Positions 15,979-25,278 are shown, numbered from the stretch's first letter. The stretch: DNA of 55,543 bases from Acidobacteriota bacterium (GCA_003225075.1 QIAP01000043.1:1-55543); one strand, 5' to 3'. Numbers and translations are program-made. The notes: generated by a model not told the origin, from the letters alone.

Positions 15979-16467
15979 TTACTGGTGAGGATTCTTGCCG
16001 GGATCAGCCGGTCTGGAAGCGCTGGTGTTTACAGCTTGCGGGGCAGTAGTCATCGCGCTTTCGGGATTCAAGAGATGATCGTGACTGGGGCCAAGTCCCA
16101 GCTTGATGAGGGCGCGTGAATCCGGAACAGTCTTGTTCTGCCAGCCGTTCGCGGCCTGGTAGCGCCGCAGCGCGTTCTGGGTAGCGTCATTCCATTTGCC
16201 GGTGGGCTCACCGCTGAAGTAATGCTCGCGAATCAGGGCTTCCTGAATTTGCCGGGTACGCTCGGCATCGATTTTCTGCTGTCCGCGATGACGCCAGCCG
16301 CGAGCTGTCTTTCCTGATTTTTTGCTTTTGCGGGTGCTGCGCGGAGTAGCGGCACGCGAGCTCGTAGTCTTTTTCTTCGCTGGTGCGATGGTCTGCGCCA
16401 GTGCAATAGCGCACATCAGCAGTACGCCACCTAGCAATTTCCTCGAGAATGAACCCGCAACCTTCAT
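15979..16467 (-). CDS. Secreted peptidoglycan-binding-domain protein
   Basis: 162 residues. A signal peptide (KLLGGVLLMCAIALAQ) is followed by a basic Lys/Arg/Ser/Thr-rich linker (about 28-60) and one PG_binding_1 three-helix domain: RTRQIQEALIREHYFSGEPTGKWNDATQNALRRYQAANGW, then DSRALIKLGLGPS. The C-terminal tail is polar and disordered. Such proteins bind cell-wall peptides in the periplasm; no catalytic domain is present. It lies downstream of htrA on the same strand, separated by a long hairpin. Confidence 0.78.
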   Translation of the reverse strand: MKVAGSFSRKLLGGVLLMCAIALAQTIAPAKKKTTSSRAATPRSTRKSKKSGKTARGWRHRGQQKIDAERTRQIQEALIREHYFSGEPTGKWNDATQNALRRYQAANGWQNKTVPDSRALIKLGLGPSHDHLLNPESAMTTAPQAVNTSASRPADPGKNPHQ

Positions 16468-16487
16468 CTTTTGCTTCCTAAGAAACC

Positions 16488-16524
16488 GGCACTGAGATGA
16501 TCCCTGATTCGGGCTCTCAGTGCC
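16488..16524 (-). terminator. Possible terminator hairpin after htrA
   Basis: GGCACTGAGA and TCTCAGTGCC are exact 10-bp inverted copies with a 17-base loop; on the minus strand a short T-rich GGTTTCTT follows. The large loop makes termination uncertain. Confidence 0.45.
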
Positions 16525-16545
16525 AGTTCCGGTAGGTCAATGCCC

Positions 16546-18129
16546 TTACGGAAGAGTTCCGGCGATGAAGATGGTGCCATCCTGCCGACCAGCACCTCTG
16601 GGGCGCACCAGGAAGACAACATCCTGACCGCTCTTCAGAGAAGACTCGATGCGGGTGAAGTCGTCGGCACTGTTTACGGGTTGCTTGTTGATTTCAAGGA
16701 CAACGTCGCCTCGGTTCAGTCCGATATCTTCGGCGAACGAACCGGGCCTTACGTCCTGCACGATCACGCCTTTCCCTGCGGGAACGTCGAGGCGATCGGC
16801 GATTTCTGGGGTCAGGGCGCGAACCGTTACCCCGAATTTGCTTTCTTTGGGTTTCTCCGCATCGCTATTTTCTTCGTCTTCGCCCAGGCGGGAAGCGAAG
16901 AGTTTGGCACGGTCGGCGATGGTGACGGTGGCATCCTGTTTCTTACCGCCGCGAATGAACGTCAGCTTGGCCTTGCTTCCGGGCTTGCGGTTGGCAATGT
17001 CGGCCACCAGGTCGTCGCCATTTTTGACTTCGCGGCCGTCTACAGCGGTGATGGTGTCACCCACTTTGAGGCCAGCCTGGTCAGCCGGGCTGCCAGCGAC
17101 GACGTCTGCAATCGTCACTCCTGAGTTCACGCCGTAAACCCGAGCGATCGCGGGGACGGCCTGAGCATTAAACTGCACGCCAATCGATCCACGGGAAACG
17201 CGGTGTTCCGGCCCAATCAACTGGTTATAAACCTGCACCACTGTGTTGGACGGCAAGGCGAATCCGACGCCAGCGTAGGCATTTGTGTCGGTAAGAATGG
17301 CGGTGTTGATGCCGATGACCTGGCCTTCCATATTGACCAGTGGTCCACCAGAATTGCCGGGGTTAATGGCAGCGTCGGTCTGAATGAAGGATTGGAACTG
17401 GCGGCCGGGAACGATACTGCGACCTTTGTAGGAAACGATGCCCGCGGTCACCGTCGCATTCAGTCCGAAGGGACTGCCGATGGCCAAGACCCAGTCGCCC
17501 ACTTGCATGCTCTCGGAATTACCTAGCTTGGCGGCGGGCAAAGGCTTATCCATCTCAATCTTGATCACTGCCAGATCTGTTTCCGTGTCAGTGCCAATCA
17601 CCTTGGCATCATGCTGCACGGTGGGCGGATCATCTTGCAAGCGGACCCGCACCCGATCCGCCTTTTCGACTACGTGACGGTTGGTGACGATGTAACCCTT
17701 GGGATCAACGATCACTCCTGATCCGAGTGAGCGCTCACGAATCGCGCCACCATTACCACCGGGGCCACCCTGGCCGCCAAAGAAGCGGTCAAAGAAATCC
17801 TCGAATGGATTCTGATCGTCCGGGTTCGCCGGCTCGCCGGGTCGGGCACGCCGCCGGGTCGGGGCCTTGATCGTCGATTCCGTATTGATATTGACGACGC
17901 TGGGCTCCAATTGCTTGGAGATCTGTGAGAAGGCATTGGAAAGCTGTTGCGGCGCCGGCACGCTGAGCGGGGTGGCGTCGGAGGCTTTCTGGCCCTCCTT
18001 GCCCTTCACCCCATAGGAAATGACAGTGCCAATCAGGATGCCCACTGTTAATGTGGCCAAAATTGTCAGGGTGTAGGCGAAGCGATTCGCTTTCAAACGC
18101 ACCCAGAAAGCGCTTGCGCGCTGATCCAT
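16546..18129 (-). CDS. htrA: Membrane-anchored HtrA/Deg serine protease with two PDZ domains
   Basis: 527 residues. One N-terminal membrane helix (AYTLTILATLTVGILIGTVISYG) anchors it, facing the periplasm. A Gly-rich linker leads to a trypsin-like domain with an intact catalytic triad: His152 (TNRHVV), Asp185 (ETDLAVIKI) and Ser260 (PGNSGGPL). Two PDZ domains (about 310-400 and 430-525) follow. This is the DegP/DegS-like periplasmic quality-control protease. The linker before the protease domain is rich in Pro, Arg and Gly. No sigmaE-type promoter or partner gene is evident. Its neighbour downstream is a peptidoglycan-binding protein, fitting an envelope role. Confidence 0.95.
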   Translation of the reverse strand: MDQRASAFWVRLKANRFAYTLTILATLTVGILIGTVISYGVKGKEGQKASDATPLSVPAPQQLSNAFSQISKQLEPSVVNINTESTIKAPTRRRARPGEPANPDDQNPFEDFFDRFFGGQGGPGGNGGAIRERSLGSGVIVDPKGYIVTNRHVVEKADRVRVRLQDDPPTVQHDAKVIGTDTETDLAVIKIEMDKPLPAAKLGNSESMQVGDWVLAIGSPFGLNATVTAGIVSYKGRSIVPGRQFQSFIQTDAAINPGNSGGPLVNMEGQVIGINTAILTDTNAYAGVGFALPSNTVVQVYNQLIGPEHRVSRGSIGVQFNAQAVPAIARVYGVNSGVTIADVVAGSPADQAGLKVGDTITAVDGREVKNGDDLVADIANRKPGSKAKLTFIRGGKKQDATVTIADRAKLFASRLGEDEENSDAEKPKESKFGVTVRALTPEIADRLDVPAGKGVIVQDVRPGSFAEDIGLNRGDVVLEINKQPVNSADDFTRIESSLKSGQDVVFLVRPRGAGRQDGTIFIAGTLP

Positions 18130-18242
18130 AGCGACTTCCTCCGAGAAAAATGCAAACCTTGATTATACCTGTTCAGCAGTCAGCGGATGGAAACTGCAAA
18201 CAGAAGAATTACTGTTATTAGACGCATCAAACCGGCAAAACG

Positions 18243-19211
18243 TTACCGGGTTCCAACCCCAGCCAGACCCGGCTTCGATTTTGTTTCAAACTCAGGAACG
18301 CCCGCCGGAACTCCGGCGTGGTCGGGGCTGGCAGGCAGGGACTCGACGCTGCCCTTTTCCTCGGAGGTCAAGACTCCCGTCAGGATTAACAATGCACCGA
18401 AGCCGGCGCGGGTCCCTAGCCGCTCTCCAAGAAATAGAAATGACGTCAGCCAGGCGAATACCGGCTCCAGAGAAAAAATCAACGCGGTATGCGTGGCAGG
18501 AGTGAACTGCTGCGCCCAAGCTTGCACGGAAAATGACAGCGCCAGACTGAGGAATCCGGTGATCAGAATTCCAGAAATAACGGTTGGCGACCATACGACG
18601 GCAGCTCTTTCCGCGATGGGGACGGTGATGATCATGAGCAGGGCGGCGGCACTGGTTTGAACGACTGCAATTTGGCGCCAGGAGTGTTTCTCGGTAGCGC
18701 GTCCCATGAAGATAATGTGGAAGGCAAATATCACAGCCGCGCCCAAACTAAGCACATCGCCACGATGAATGCTTTGCAGGTTAGGGGTTGAAGAGGATGG
18801 AACGGTGAGAAGGTATAGGCCTACAAATGCCAGGGCGATGCCCAGCGCGCTCCAACGGTTGATGGCGCGCTTCCAGATCGCAGCCCGGAGCACGAGGACG
18901 AGCATAACCGCAACCCCCGTAAGGAACGCTGACTATGAGGGCGTAATGAATTGAAGCCCGCTAGTCTGAAGTTCATTGCCCATCCACATGCAGGCGCCAA
19001 TTAGCGTGCCATAGGCGATTGCCCCGACAGTGAGATGGCGAAGCTCCTTATGAAAAATCAGGGCAAGTGTCACAGCTGCGAGACTCATACGCACTGCGTT
19101 GAAAAATAGAGGAGTAACGTCCGCCAGAGCGTTCTTGATTACGACAAAAGTCGCGCCCCAAATGAGCGTGATCAGGACCAGGAAAATATGAGCTTTGAGG
19201 GAGCGGGACAC
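18243..19211 (-). pseudogene. EamA/DMT-family transporter interrupted by one amber codon
   Basis: Two frames, 18933-19211 and 18243-18905, lie in the same reading frame and join through a single TAG at 18933-18935. Read through it, the product is ~322 residues with ten membrane helices in two EamA repeats (N-terminal IFLVLITLIWGATFVVIKNAL; second repeat GAAVIFAFHIIFMGRA...). The stop falls in the TPS-x-SAFLTG segment, where the family usually has Lys: AAG to TAG is one base. The rest is well preserved, so the lesion is recent, a sequencing error, or suppressed. Family members export amino acids or metabolites. A downstream ATG at 18905 could start the second half. Confidence 0.85.
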
Positions 19212-19333
19212 CTGGGTAGGGTAGCAGAGGCAGAGCTTGCCAAGCGGGCGGCTTACCCTGAAAACGATTGGATTCTTACGCGATTTTAAACTAAGCTCTC
19301 GCCGTACACCTTAACGATGCAGGGGGTGGAGAA

Positions 19334-19510
19334 ATGTCTTTTGCCCTGTACCTCATCGGCTATCTGATTCTCATCGCCGGACTGGCTTACGGTGCGCACC
19401 TGATGCACGTGCCCCAGCACTGGATCATTGTGGGTCTGGTGGTTCTTTTCGGCCTCGGCATCGCTACCGGCGCGGTCAGGACGCGACAGCGCGATCCCGC
19501 GGAAAAATAA
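19334..19510 (+). CDS. Small two-helix membrane protein
   Basis: 58 residues, starting ATG 19334 (GGTGGAG two bases upstream) and ending at TAA 19508-19510. Residues 4-26 (ALYLIGYLILIAGLAYGAH) and 32-50 (IIVGLVVLFGLGIATGA) are two hydrophobic helices, followed by a basic RTRQR tail that should stay in the cytoplasm. No family is recognised, but codon use and the good ribosome site make it credible. It is divergent from the EamA gene. Confidence 0.65.
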   Translation: MSFALYLIGYLILIAGLAYGAHLMHVPQHWIIVGLVVLFGLGIATGAVRTRQRDPAEK

Positions 19511-19615
19511 GTTGCGAGCGACTTGCCAGTCGTCGCTTACTGCACGTTCAGGATGATGCTTTCCGGAATGGCTGGCCTGGACGGGGAGCTGAAAACGCTG
19601 CAGCCCCTACGAAGC

Positions 19616-21349
19616 TCACTTGGCTTCGTACACGCTCTTCCCCCCAACAATGGTGCGCAGAACTTTGGTCTCCAGAATTTTTGGCGGAGGTATGGCGGTG
19701 ACGTCGCGATCGAGTACGACAACATCCGCCAGCATTCCGGGTGCGATCAGGCCCTTTTCTTTTTCGGCGAATTCTGCGAACGCGGCACCCGTGGTATAGG
19801 CCGCGATCGCCTGGTCAATGGTTAACTTTTCTTCCGGATAGTATTCAGCTTTGCCATTTTCGCTTTTGCGAGTAACGGCTGCGTACAAGCCGCGGAATGG
19901 GGTGACCGGCTCGACGGGATAATCTGTCCCGAAGGCGAGCGTGACACCGTGCTTCAGGAAATCTGCCCAAGCATAAGAGTGTTCCGCGCGGTTGGGTCCG
20001 AGTCGCGCCCTGGCCCAATTCATGTCGGTGAGCAAGTGATTGGGCTGCATGGATGCAATTACCTTTAATTGTTGAAAAAGTGCAATCTGCGCAGGGGTGG
20101 TGACCTGCGCGTGCTCAATGCGCAGGCGGTAGTCTTCGCCCGCGTTCGCTGCCTTCATTCTTTTCTCGCGCGCTTCTTTCTCAGCGCCGGCGAAGGCGTC
20201 CAGCGCCATCTGGACACCTCTATCGCCAATGGCGTGAAAGCCGATCTGGAAGCCCGCGAGCACGCGCTCCTGGGTCATCTCGTTCAGCTTGGCGGGATCG
20301 TACTGCGGCAAGCCCGAATTTTTGGGGTCGTCTGCATAGGGCTCGAGCAGCGCGGCGGTATGGGAGCCGAGCGAGCCATCCATGAAGCCCTTAAGCATGC
20401 CGGTATGCAGCATGTTGTCGGACTGAGGATGCTGCTTGCGCTTAGCCTCGAGTTCGTCGAGCGAAGCATCGAAGGGCAACCACTCGCTGATGCGCGCAGT
20501 CAGCTTGCCCTCGCGCTCGATCTCCTCATAAATCTGAAAGTCTTCCCAACTGGAGTTATCTTGTGCAGAGGTGATGCCCCATTGTGCGAGATCCTGAAGC
20601 GCAGTTTCGATTGACCGGCGCCGTTTGTCGTGAGTCGGCTTGGGAATCACGGATAAAACCGCACCCTTTGCAGTTTCGCGCAGAATGCCATCAGGCTGAC
20701 CGCTTGCGTTACGATCAATTTGTCCACCTTTAGGATCGCGGCTCGCGATCGTGATGCTGGCCAGTTGCAGTGCCCGAGTATTGGCTACAGCGATGTGGCC
20801 ATCCACGCGGTTGAGGAAGACGGGATGGTTGTTTGCAACTTCGTCGACATCCCAACGTGTGGGTGGAGTTTTTACCGGCCAGAGAGTTTCGTCCCAACCA
20901 CCCCCCACGATCCATTCTCCGGGAGTTGCAGTTTCCACACGGGCACGGATGCGACTGCGAAATTCGTCCAGCGATTTGACGCCGAAGAGATTTACATTGA
21001 GCTTTTCAAATCCGGCGCTGGCCAAATGCAGGTGCGCATCGTTAAAGCCGGGCATAACGAAGTGTCCGCTGAGTTCGATGACTTCGGTCTGCGGGCCTTT
21101 CAGCTTCAGAATGTCGCCGTTCGAGCCGACGGCCTGAATGCGGTCGCCGCGAATGGCGATCGCCTCCGCCCGCTTGATCTCGTGGAAGGACGAAGTGCCT
21201 GCAACTCCGGTATAGACATTGCCGTGAAAGAGGATGACGTCCGCCCTCGGCGCTGGTGGCTCTTGAGCGTGGGCGCCTGACGATGAGCCGATCGGAATCA
21301 TACTTGAGAGAAGCACGGACAAAGGCAAGCCAACCGTTTTCAGATTCAT
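19616..21349 (-). CDS. Exported amidohydrolase (YtcJ-like)
   Basis: 577 residues. A signal peptide (LPLSVLLSSMIPIGSSSGAHAQ) precedes an amidohydrolase-3 domain: FVMPGFNDAHLHL supplies the first metal HxH, followed by GFMDGSLGSHTA, FHAIGDRGVQMALDAF, RIEHAQ and FGTDYPVEP with the catalytic Asp. The enzyme hydrolyses C-N bonds in amides or formamides; the substrate is unknown. ATG 21349 overlaps the TGA of the upstream M20 peptidase gene (ATGA), so the two are translationally coupled and should share a transcript. That pairing suggests peptide or acyl-amine salvage (inference). Confidence 0.88.
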   Translation of the reverse strand: MNLKTVGLPLSVLLSSMIPIGSSSGAHAQEPPAPRADVILFHGNVYTGVAGTSSFHEIKRAEAIAIRGDRIQAVGSNGDILKLKGPQTEVIELSGHFVMPGFNDAHLHLASAGFEKLNVNLFGVKSLDEFRSRIRARVETATPGEWIVGGGWDETLWPVKTPPTRWDVDEVANNHPVFLNRVDGHIAVANTRALQLASITIASRDPKGGQIDRNASGQPDGILRETAKGAVLSVIPKPTHDKRRRSIETALQDLAQWGITSAQDNSSWEDFQIYEEIEREGKLTARISEWLPFDASLDELEAKRKQHPQSDNMLHTGMLKGFMDGSLGSHTAALLEPYADDPKNSGLPQYDPAKLNEMTQERVLAGFQIGFHAIGDRGVQMALDAFAGAEKEAREKRMKAANAGEDYRLRIEHAQVTTPAQIALFQQLKVIASMQPNHLLTDMNWARARLGPNRAEHSYAWADFLKHGVTLAFGTDYPVEPVTPFRGLYAAVTRKSENGKAEYYPEEKLTIDQAIAAYTTGAAFAEFAEKEKGLIAPGMLADVVVLDRDVTAIPPPKILETKVLRTIVGGKSVYEAK

Positions 21350-22605
21350 CCTGCAACTCCGGCGAGGGCAAGCAAGGTCAGCAAAATTCGCTTGAGTCCC
21401 AATTCGCGTCCGCTGCAATCGAACCATTCTTGAAGGGTGTGAGCGCCGCCACCCGAGCCGCCGCCACCGATGGCGATGGCTTCGTGGCCGAGCGATAGAG
21501 GAATGTTGGCGTCAGTGGAAGCGCGCTGCACCTGCGCGACGTTTCCGAGTTGCGCGTCCACCGCCCGAATTACATGCAGCATGCGGGCATTGGATTCGAG
21601 TTCCCCGGCGGGGCGATTGCCGATCACCACAAACTCGCAGGTCACTCCAAAGGGCCGGCGCGAAGACGATCTGGTTTCCGCGGCGCGGGTTTCGTCCTCG
21701 ATGGCACGGTCGAGAGCAGCGCGCAGAGCTCGCTCAACACGTTCCATTTCCGATGTCGACGTGGAGCGGATATCCACTCGCATGCTCGCCGATTCAGGAA
21801 TGGAGTTTACGGAGGTGCCGCCGCGGATTACTCCAATATTAAAGGTAGTCTTCGGCGTGGCGGGGACTTGAGTCTCAGCAAAGGCGTGGATGGCACGAGA
21901 CAGCACAACGATGGGATTGGGGGTGCCGAAGTCGCTCCACGAGTGTCCGCCCGGACCGCGAACGATCACTTCGAAGCGGCGGCTGCCGAGGGCTTCCGCA
22001 ACGATGGTGTCCGAGCCGGCTCCGTCGAGCACCAGGATATGGGCGATGGAATCCTTCCAGCGGGGAGCGGAAAAAATGTGGCGCATGCCGCGCAGGTCAC
22101 CCTCCCCCTCTTCACCGACGTTGCCGATAAAAACCAAAGGCAAAGCATGGCGAATGCGGACGGCACGCAGTACCGCCGCAATCGCGAGCATCGCCGTGAC
22201 ACCCGCGCCGTTGTCGGAGACGCCGGGACCGTAGAGACGTGTTCCTTGCTGGCGGACATTGAGCGGGGTGCCGGCTGGAAAAACTGTATCGATGTGCGCG
22301 CTCAGGGCAACGTATCTGCGTCCAAAGCCGGGATGCACGCCGAATATGTTCCCCACATCATCGGTGTGGACGTCGTCCAGCCCCAGTTCCTGAAAGCGTT
22401 CCGCCAGCCATGCCCCTCGCGCGGCTTCCCCAAAGGGAGGCGCCGCTATGCGAGCCATTTCCAGTTGCCAGTGCGCGAGTTGCGGCTCTTGTCCGCGAAA
22501 CCAGTTGTAGCCGGAGCGGATTTCGGGCGATGCGGCCAGACGAGCGATATCCTGCTGAACTTCAGGGAAGGCATCCGAAACTTCGCTTTGCGGGATCGGG
22601 GCCAT
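21346..22605 (-). CDS. M20-family metallopeptidase
   Basis: 419 residues. Metal-binding blocks of M20 are visible: ALSAHIDTVF, YGPGVSDNGAGVTAML, GNVGEEGEGDLRGMRH (catalytic Glu plus metal Glu), a dimerisation domain with RGPGGHSWSDFGTPNPI, and a final GGGGSGGGAHTLQEWF that supplies the last His. It is closest in style to tripeptidase/dipeptidase (PepT/PepD-like) enzymes; no signal peptide is seen, so it is cytoplasmic while its coupled partner is exported. Its C-terminal residues LLTLLALAGVAG overlap the start of the amidohydrolase gene. Confidence 0.85.
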   Translation of the reverse strand: MAPIPQSEVSDAFPEVQQDIARLAASPEIRSGYNWFRGQEPQLAHWQLEMARIAAPPFGEAARGAWLAERFQELGLDDVHTDDVGNIFGVHPGFGRRYVALSAHIDTVFPAGTPLNVRQQGTRLYGPGVSDNGAGVTAMLAIAAVLRAVRIRHALPLVFIGNVGEEGEGDLRGMRHIFSAPRWKDSIAHILVLDGAGSDTIVAEALGSRRFEVIVRGPGGHSWSDFGTPNPIVVLSRAIHAFAETQVPATPKTTFNIGVIRGGTSVNSIPESASMRVDIRSTSTSEMERVERALRAALDRAIEDETRAAETRSSSRRPFGVTCEFVVIGNRPAGELESNARMLHVIRAVDAQLGNVAQVQRASTDANIPLSLGHEAIAIGGGGSGGGAHTLQEWFDCSGRELGLKRILLTLLALAGVAG

Positions 22606-22707
22606 GGGCTTAAGCGAGATTAATGGTCATATTACAACGTGATTGAGTGATGCAGGGTTAGCTTCAGCGGGACGGGTAATTACGGGAGGGCGGTAATAGT
22701 TACTTTG

Positions 22708-23958
22708 CTAATCGTTGGCAGTGCTGATGGGGTGCACGCAGTCCAGAATTTCCGCCTCGCTCAGAGTATGGTCAGAGGCTTTGGCCCGCTTATAAATACG
22801 CTCGACAACATCATCGCTAGCCGGGATGCCGCGCCGCTCCAGCCAGAAGAGCACGTTCGACTTGCCACTCAGGGGGCCGACGTCAATCACCTGCTCCAGG
22901 CCGAACAGATGGGATGGCACTCCGGAATAGACGGCATTCGCCAGTTCGACATCGTTCTTCTTGTACGCTTTAATCACCGCGGAGGCGTGTACGCCGGTTG
23001 CGGTGCGAAAGGCGTCCTCACCGATGACCGGGTAATTTGCGGGGATCGGCACTCCAGTGGCGCGCGAGACAACTTGGCAATAATCTTTCAATTTAGTGAG
23101 ATCCTGGCCGGCCCACGGCGCAATACCCATCAACTTCAGGTTGACTAGCATCTGATCCATCTGCGTGTTGCCAACGCGTTCGCCTATTCCCAGTGCGCAG
23201 GCGTGAACACATGTGGCACCCGCCATGAGTGCTGCAATCGAGTTAGCTATCGCCAGTCCACGGTCGCAATGGCCGTGCCAGTCCACGCGAATCTTTTCAC
23301 CGGAAGGCTTGACCACCTCGTCGATGATGAAGCGCACTAGGGCGAAAGCTCCCATAGGCGTCGCATGCCCCGCAGTATCGCAAATTACAATGGTGCGGGC
23401 GCCGCAATTAATCGCAGTAGCATAGAGTCGCTTCAGCGTCTCGGGGTCGCAGCGGGAAGTGTCCTCGGTGACGTAGATCACCTCAAGCCCGAGGGAGACC
23501 CCGTACTTAACAGCCTTGTCGGTGGTCTGCAGGAGAAAATCTTCGGTCCAGCTCTCGGTATGACGACGAATCGGGCTGGATCCGATAAAGGTGGAGGCTG
23601 CGATTTTGAGGCCGGTTTTCTGCACGATTTCCGCGATCGGACGAATGTCATTCTCGTGAGTGCGGGCGGCACAGTTGGCCTCGATCTTCATTTTGTTGCT
23701 GACGATTTCCTGCGCCAGCGCGCTCACATGTTGCACGGCGCGGAGGCCTGCTCCCGGCAGTCCCAGGTCGAGTGAGTTGATGCCGAGCGCCTCCATCAAG
23801 TGGAGAATTTCGATTTTTTCCGGAATGGATGGATCACGCACAGAGGGTGACTGCAAACCGTCGCGCAAGGTTTCATCGTTGAGGAGAACTGGTCCCAGCG
23901 GCCGCAGCGATGTTGGATAATTCTGGTTCCAGTCGTAGATAAGGTCAGAAGGTTTCAA
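22708..23958 (-). CDS. LeuA-like 2-isopropylmalate/homocitrate synthase-family enzyme
   Basis: 416 residues of the HMGL-like/DRE-TIM family. It shows LLNDETLRDGLQSPSV (metal Asp and catalytic Arg), RVDWHGHCDRGLAIANS with the metal-binding HxH, and ACALGIGERVGNTQMDQML. It lacks the LeuA regulatory domain of ~110 residues, so leucine feedback is unlikely. It should condense acetyl-CoA with a 2-oxoacid or be a related carboxyltransferase. The only available start is TTG 23958, with no ribosome site; that TTG and the next codons belong to a GTTTCAA-type repeat array lying just upstream, so the natural leader may have been replaced. Confidence 0.85.
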   Translation of the reverse strand: MKPSDLIYDWNQNYPTSLRPLGPVLLNDETLRDGLQSPSVRDPSIPEKIEILHLMEALGINSLDLGLPGAGLRAVQHVSALAQEIVSNKMKIEANCAARTHENDIRPIAEIVQKTGLKIAASTFIGSSPIRRHTESWTEDFLLQTTDKAVKYGVSLGLEVIYVTEDTSRCDPETLKRLYATAINCGARTIVICDTAGHATPMGAFALVRFIIDEVVKPSGEKIRVDWHGHCDRGLAIANSIAALMAGATCVHACALGIGERVGNTQMDQMLVNLKLMGIAPWAGQDLTKLKDYCQVVSRATGVPIPANYPVIGEDAFRTATGVHASAVIKAYKKNDVELANAVYSGVPSHLFGLEQVIDVGPLSGKSNVLFWLERRGIPASDDVVERIYKRAKASDHTLSEAEILDCVHPISTAND

Positions 23959-23997
23959 ATTCGACGTTTCAAGGTTTCAAAGTTTCAAGGTTTCACA
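23950..23997. repeat. Degenerate array of GTTTCAA units at a start codon
   Basis: Five to six GTTTCAA/GGTTTCA units follow one another with 1-6 base gaps. The rightmost unit of the gene (TTGAAACC on the minus strand) includes the start codon of the LeuA-like gene. Similar short tandem words occur at 41664-41797. Confidence 0.7.
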
Positions 23998-24014
23998 AAA
24001 CTAAAGCCAAAGCT

Positions 24015-24054
24015 AGCCGAGCGGTGCTCGGCTGGACAGCCGAGGGCGGCTGAT
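24015..24054. repeat. Intergenic palindromic repeat (AGCCGAGC core)
   Basis: AGCCGAGC-GGT-GCTCGGCT is a perfect 8-bp hairpin followed closely by another AGCCGAG copy and GGCGGCT. It looks like a REP-type intergenic element and could also end transcription of the minus-strand gene at 24066. Confidence 0.5.
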
Positions 24055-24065
24055 CCAGCGCGTGC

Positions 24066-24404
24066 TCACTTCTTTGGGGGGAGCGTGAGTCCGAATACCG
24101 AAATTTGTCCTTCCCCGGCGACGTTCATACCGCTCACATCCTGCGGATTCGGCAGGTAGAGCGTTTTGCAATGTTCGCAGCGATAGACTTCCGCATTACG
24201 ACCCCAGGCCTTCTCTACGTCACCACACGCCTGTTCGAGGACGTCGGTTACATAAAACCAGCGCTTCAGATGTCCGCCGCACTGCTTTCCCTTGGCGTCT
24301 TTTTCATTGCAGGCGCGTTGCCCTGGCTTCTTAATTTTTACTTTGTGATGAGGAAGCTGGGGAGGAGTCTGGGCTCCGGAGGTCGCGGTTTCACTTATGG
24401 CCAA
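24066..24404 (-). CDS. Hypothetical protein with two Cys pairs (zinc-ribbon-like)
   Basis: 112 residues. The core has RACNEKDAKGKQCGGHLKRWFYVTD and later VYRCEHCKTLYLPNP: two Cys groups about 50 residues apart, suited to one zinc site. It is soluble, with a disordered Pro/Gln N-terminus. I know the type only as a conserved hypothetical. It starts at TTG 24404, with GAGG 10 bases upstream. No operon partner is apparent. Confidence 0.6.
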   Translation of the reverse strand: MAISETATSGAQTPPQLPHHKVKIKKPGQRACNEKDAKGKQCGGHLKRWFYVTDVLEQACGDVEKAWGRNAEVYRCEHCKTLYLPNPQDVSGMNVAGEGQISVFGLTLPPKK

Positions 24405-24584
24405 AGGATTTATCCTCGTTCACGCGGCGCTGGCCGCTGGATATAAGGCTCAAAACAGGTTCATTTTACTCGAAGCGGGCCCCCGGAAAGCGAGTATCCT
24501 GTCGCAGGGCAGTTACACGCCATGGCGCAGTTGGGAACAAATCAAAGCTAACCGGCGTATGACTACATGAATGGAGATGTGTTT

Positions 24585-24737
24585 ATGAACGGCATTGTGA
24601 TTCGGCCACGACACATGATAATTGCCCTGGCTGCTGCGCCGTTTCTGGCATTTGGAGCCTATATGGCGTGGCTCGTGGTTCCGATTGTCGTACGCGAGGT
24701 GGTGCCTGAAGTGGTGCGAGCAGTGCAGGGCATCTGA
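24585..24737 (+). CDS. Small single-pass membrane protein
   Basis: 50 residues, ATG 24585 to TGA 24735-24737; GGAG lies 8 bases before this ATG, which is preferred over ATG 24567. Residues 11-35 (MIIALAAAPFLAFGAYMAWLVVPIV) form one long membrane helix, preceded by RPRH and followed by an amphipathic VREVVPEVVRAVQGI segment. No family is recognised. It ends 16 bases from the convergent DinB gene. Confidence 0.5.
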   Translation: MNGIVIRPRHMIIALAAAPFLAFGAYMAWLVVPIVVREVVPEVVRAVQGI

Positions 24738-24752
24738 AACTGGCCACTTCAA

Positions 24753-25244
24753 TTAGTCGAATTCTTTATTCGGCTTGGCCTGCTCGGGTCCGACACAGCC
24801 CACCGCCACATTGGCGACGAAGTAACTTTCCCCTCGAATTGGCGCGCCGGCCAGCCGACGAAGCATAGCAATCTGACCGACGTGAGTGAGCGCGTCCGCA
24901 ATCGGTCCTTGGAAAAGTTTCTCGGGCGGGGCGTGCAGGGGCTCTGCCGAAGCCAAACAATCGTCGAAGGATTTTAGCGCAGCGAAAAACCGGTCGACCT
25001 CCTGGTTCCAGGGTAGAGGCACGGAATCCCGCCACGTCTGTTTCCCTTTCGCAATCGACAAACCCCAATCAAAAAGGTCTCCAATGTGCGCGAGAATCTG
25101 AACGGGCGTTCGCACATTGTCTCCTGCGCGGAACTCGGCAAATCCGTCCGGGGCATTGCGGACCGCCTTGCCACCGCGATACGCCAGTGTAGCTAGCGTG
25201 TGACGCAACAGTTCACGGTTTGCATCCGAGGATGACGAAATCAT
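24753..25244 (-). CDS. DinB-family four-helix protein
   Basis: 163 residues. It has the DinB/YfiT metal-binding fold: His in ILAHIGDLFDWGL and the pair around DALTHVGQIAMLRRLAGAPIRGE, three His in total for a divalent metal. DinB-like proteins include thiol-dependent S-transferases such as bacillithiol or mycothiol enzymes, but most have no assigned substrate; they are numerous in Acidobacteria. Single gene, 35 bases before the ALDH gene's stop on the same strand. Confidence 0.82.
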   Translation of the reverse strand: MISSSSDANRELLRHTLATLAYRGGKAVRNAPDGFAEFRAGDNVRTPVQILAHIGDLFDWGLSIAKGKQTWRDSVPLPWNQEVDRFFAALKSFDDCLASAEPLHAPPEKLFQGPIADALTHVGQIAMLRRLAGAPIRGESYFVANVAVGCVGPEQAKPNKEFD

Positions 25245-25278
25245 AAGCGCCTACTCCGGACTCTGGACATGCTTCTGA

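Noticed and set aside
21550-22623. Long plus-strand frame antisense to the M20 peptidase
   Set aside because: Shadow frame; the M20 motifs on the minus strand are complete.
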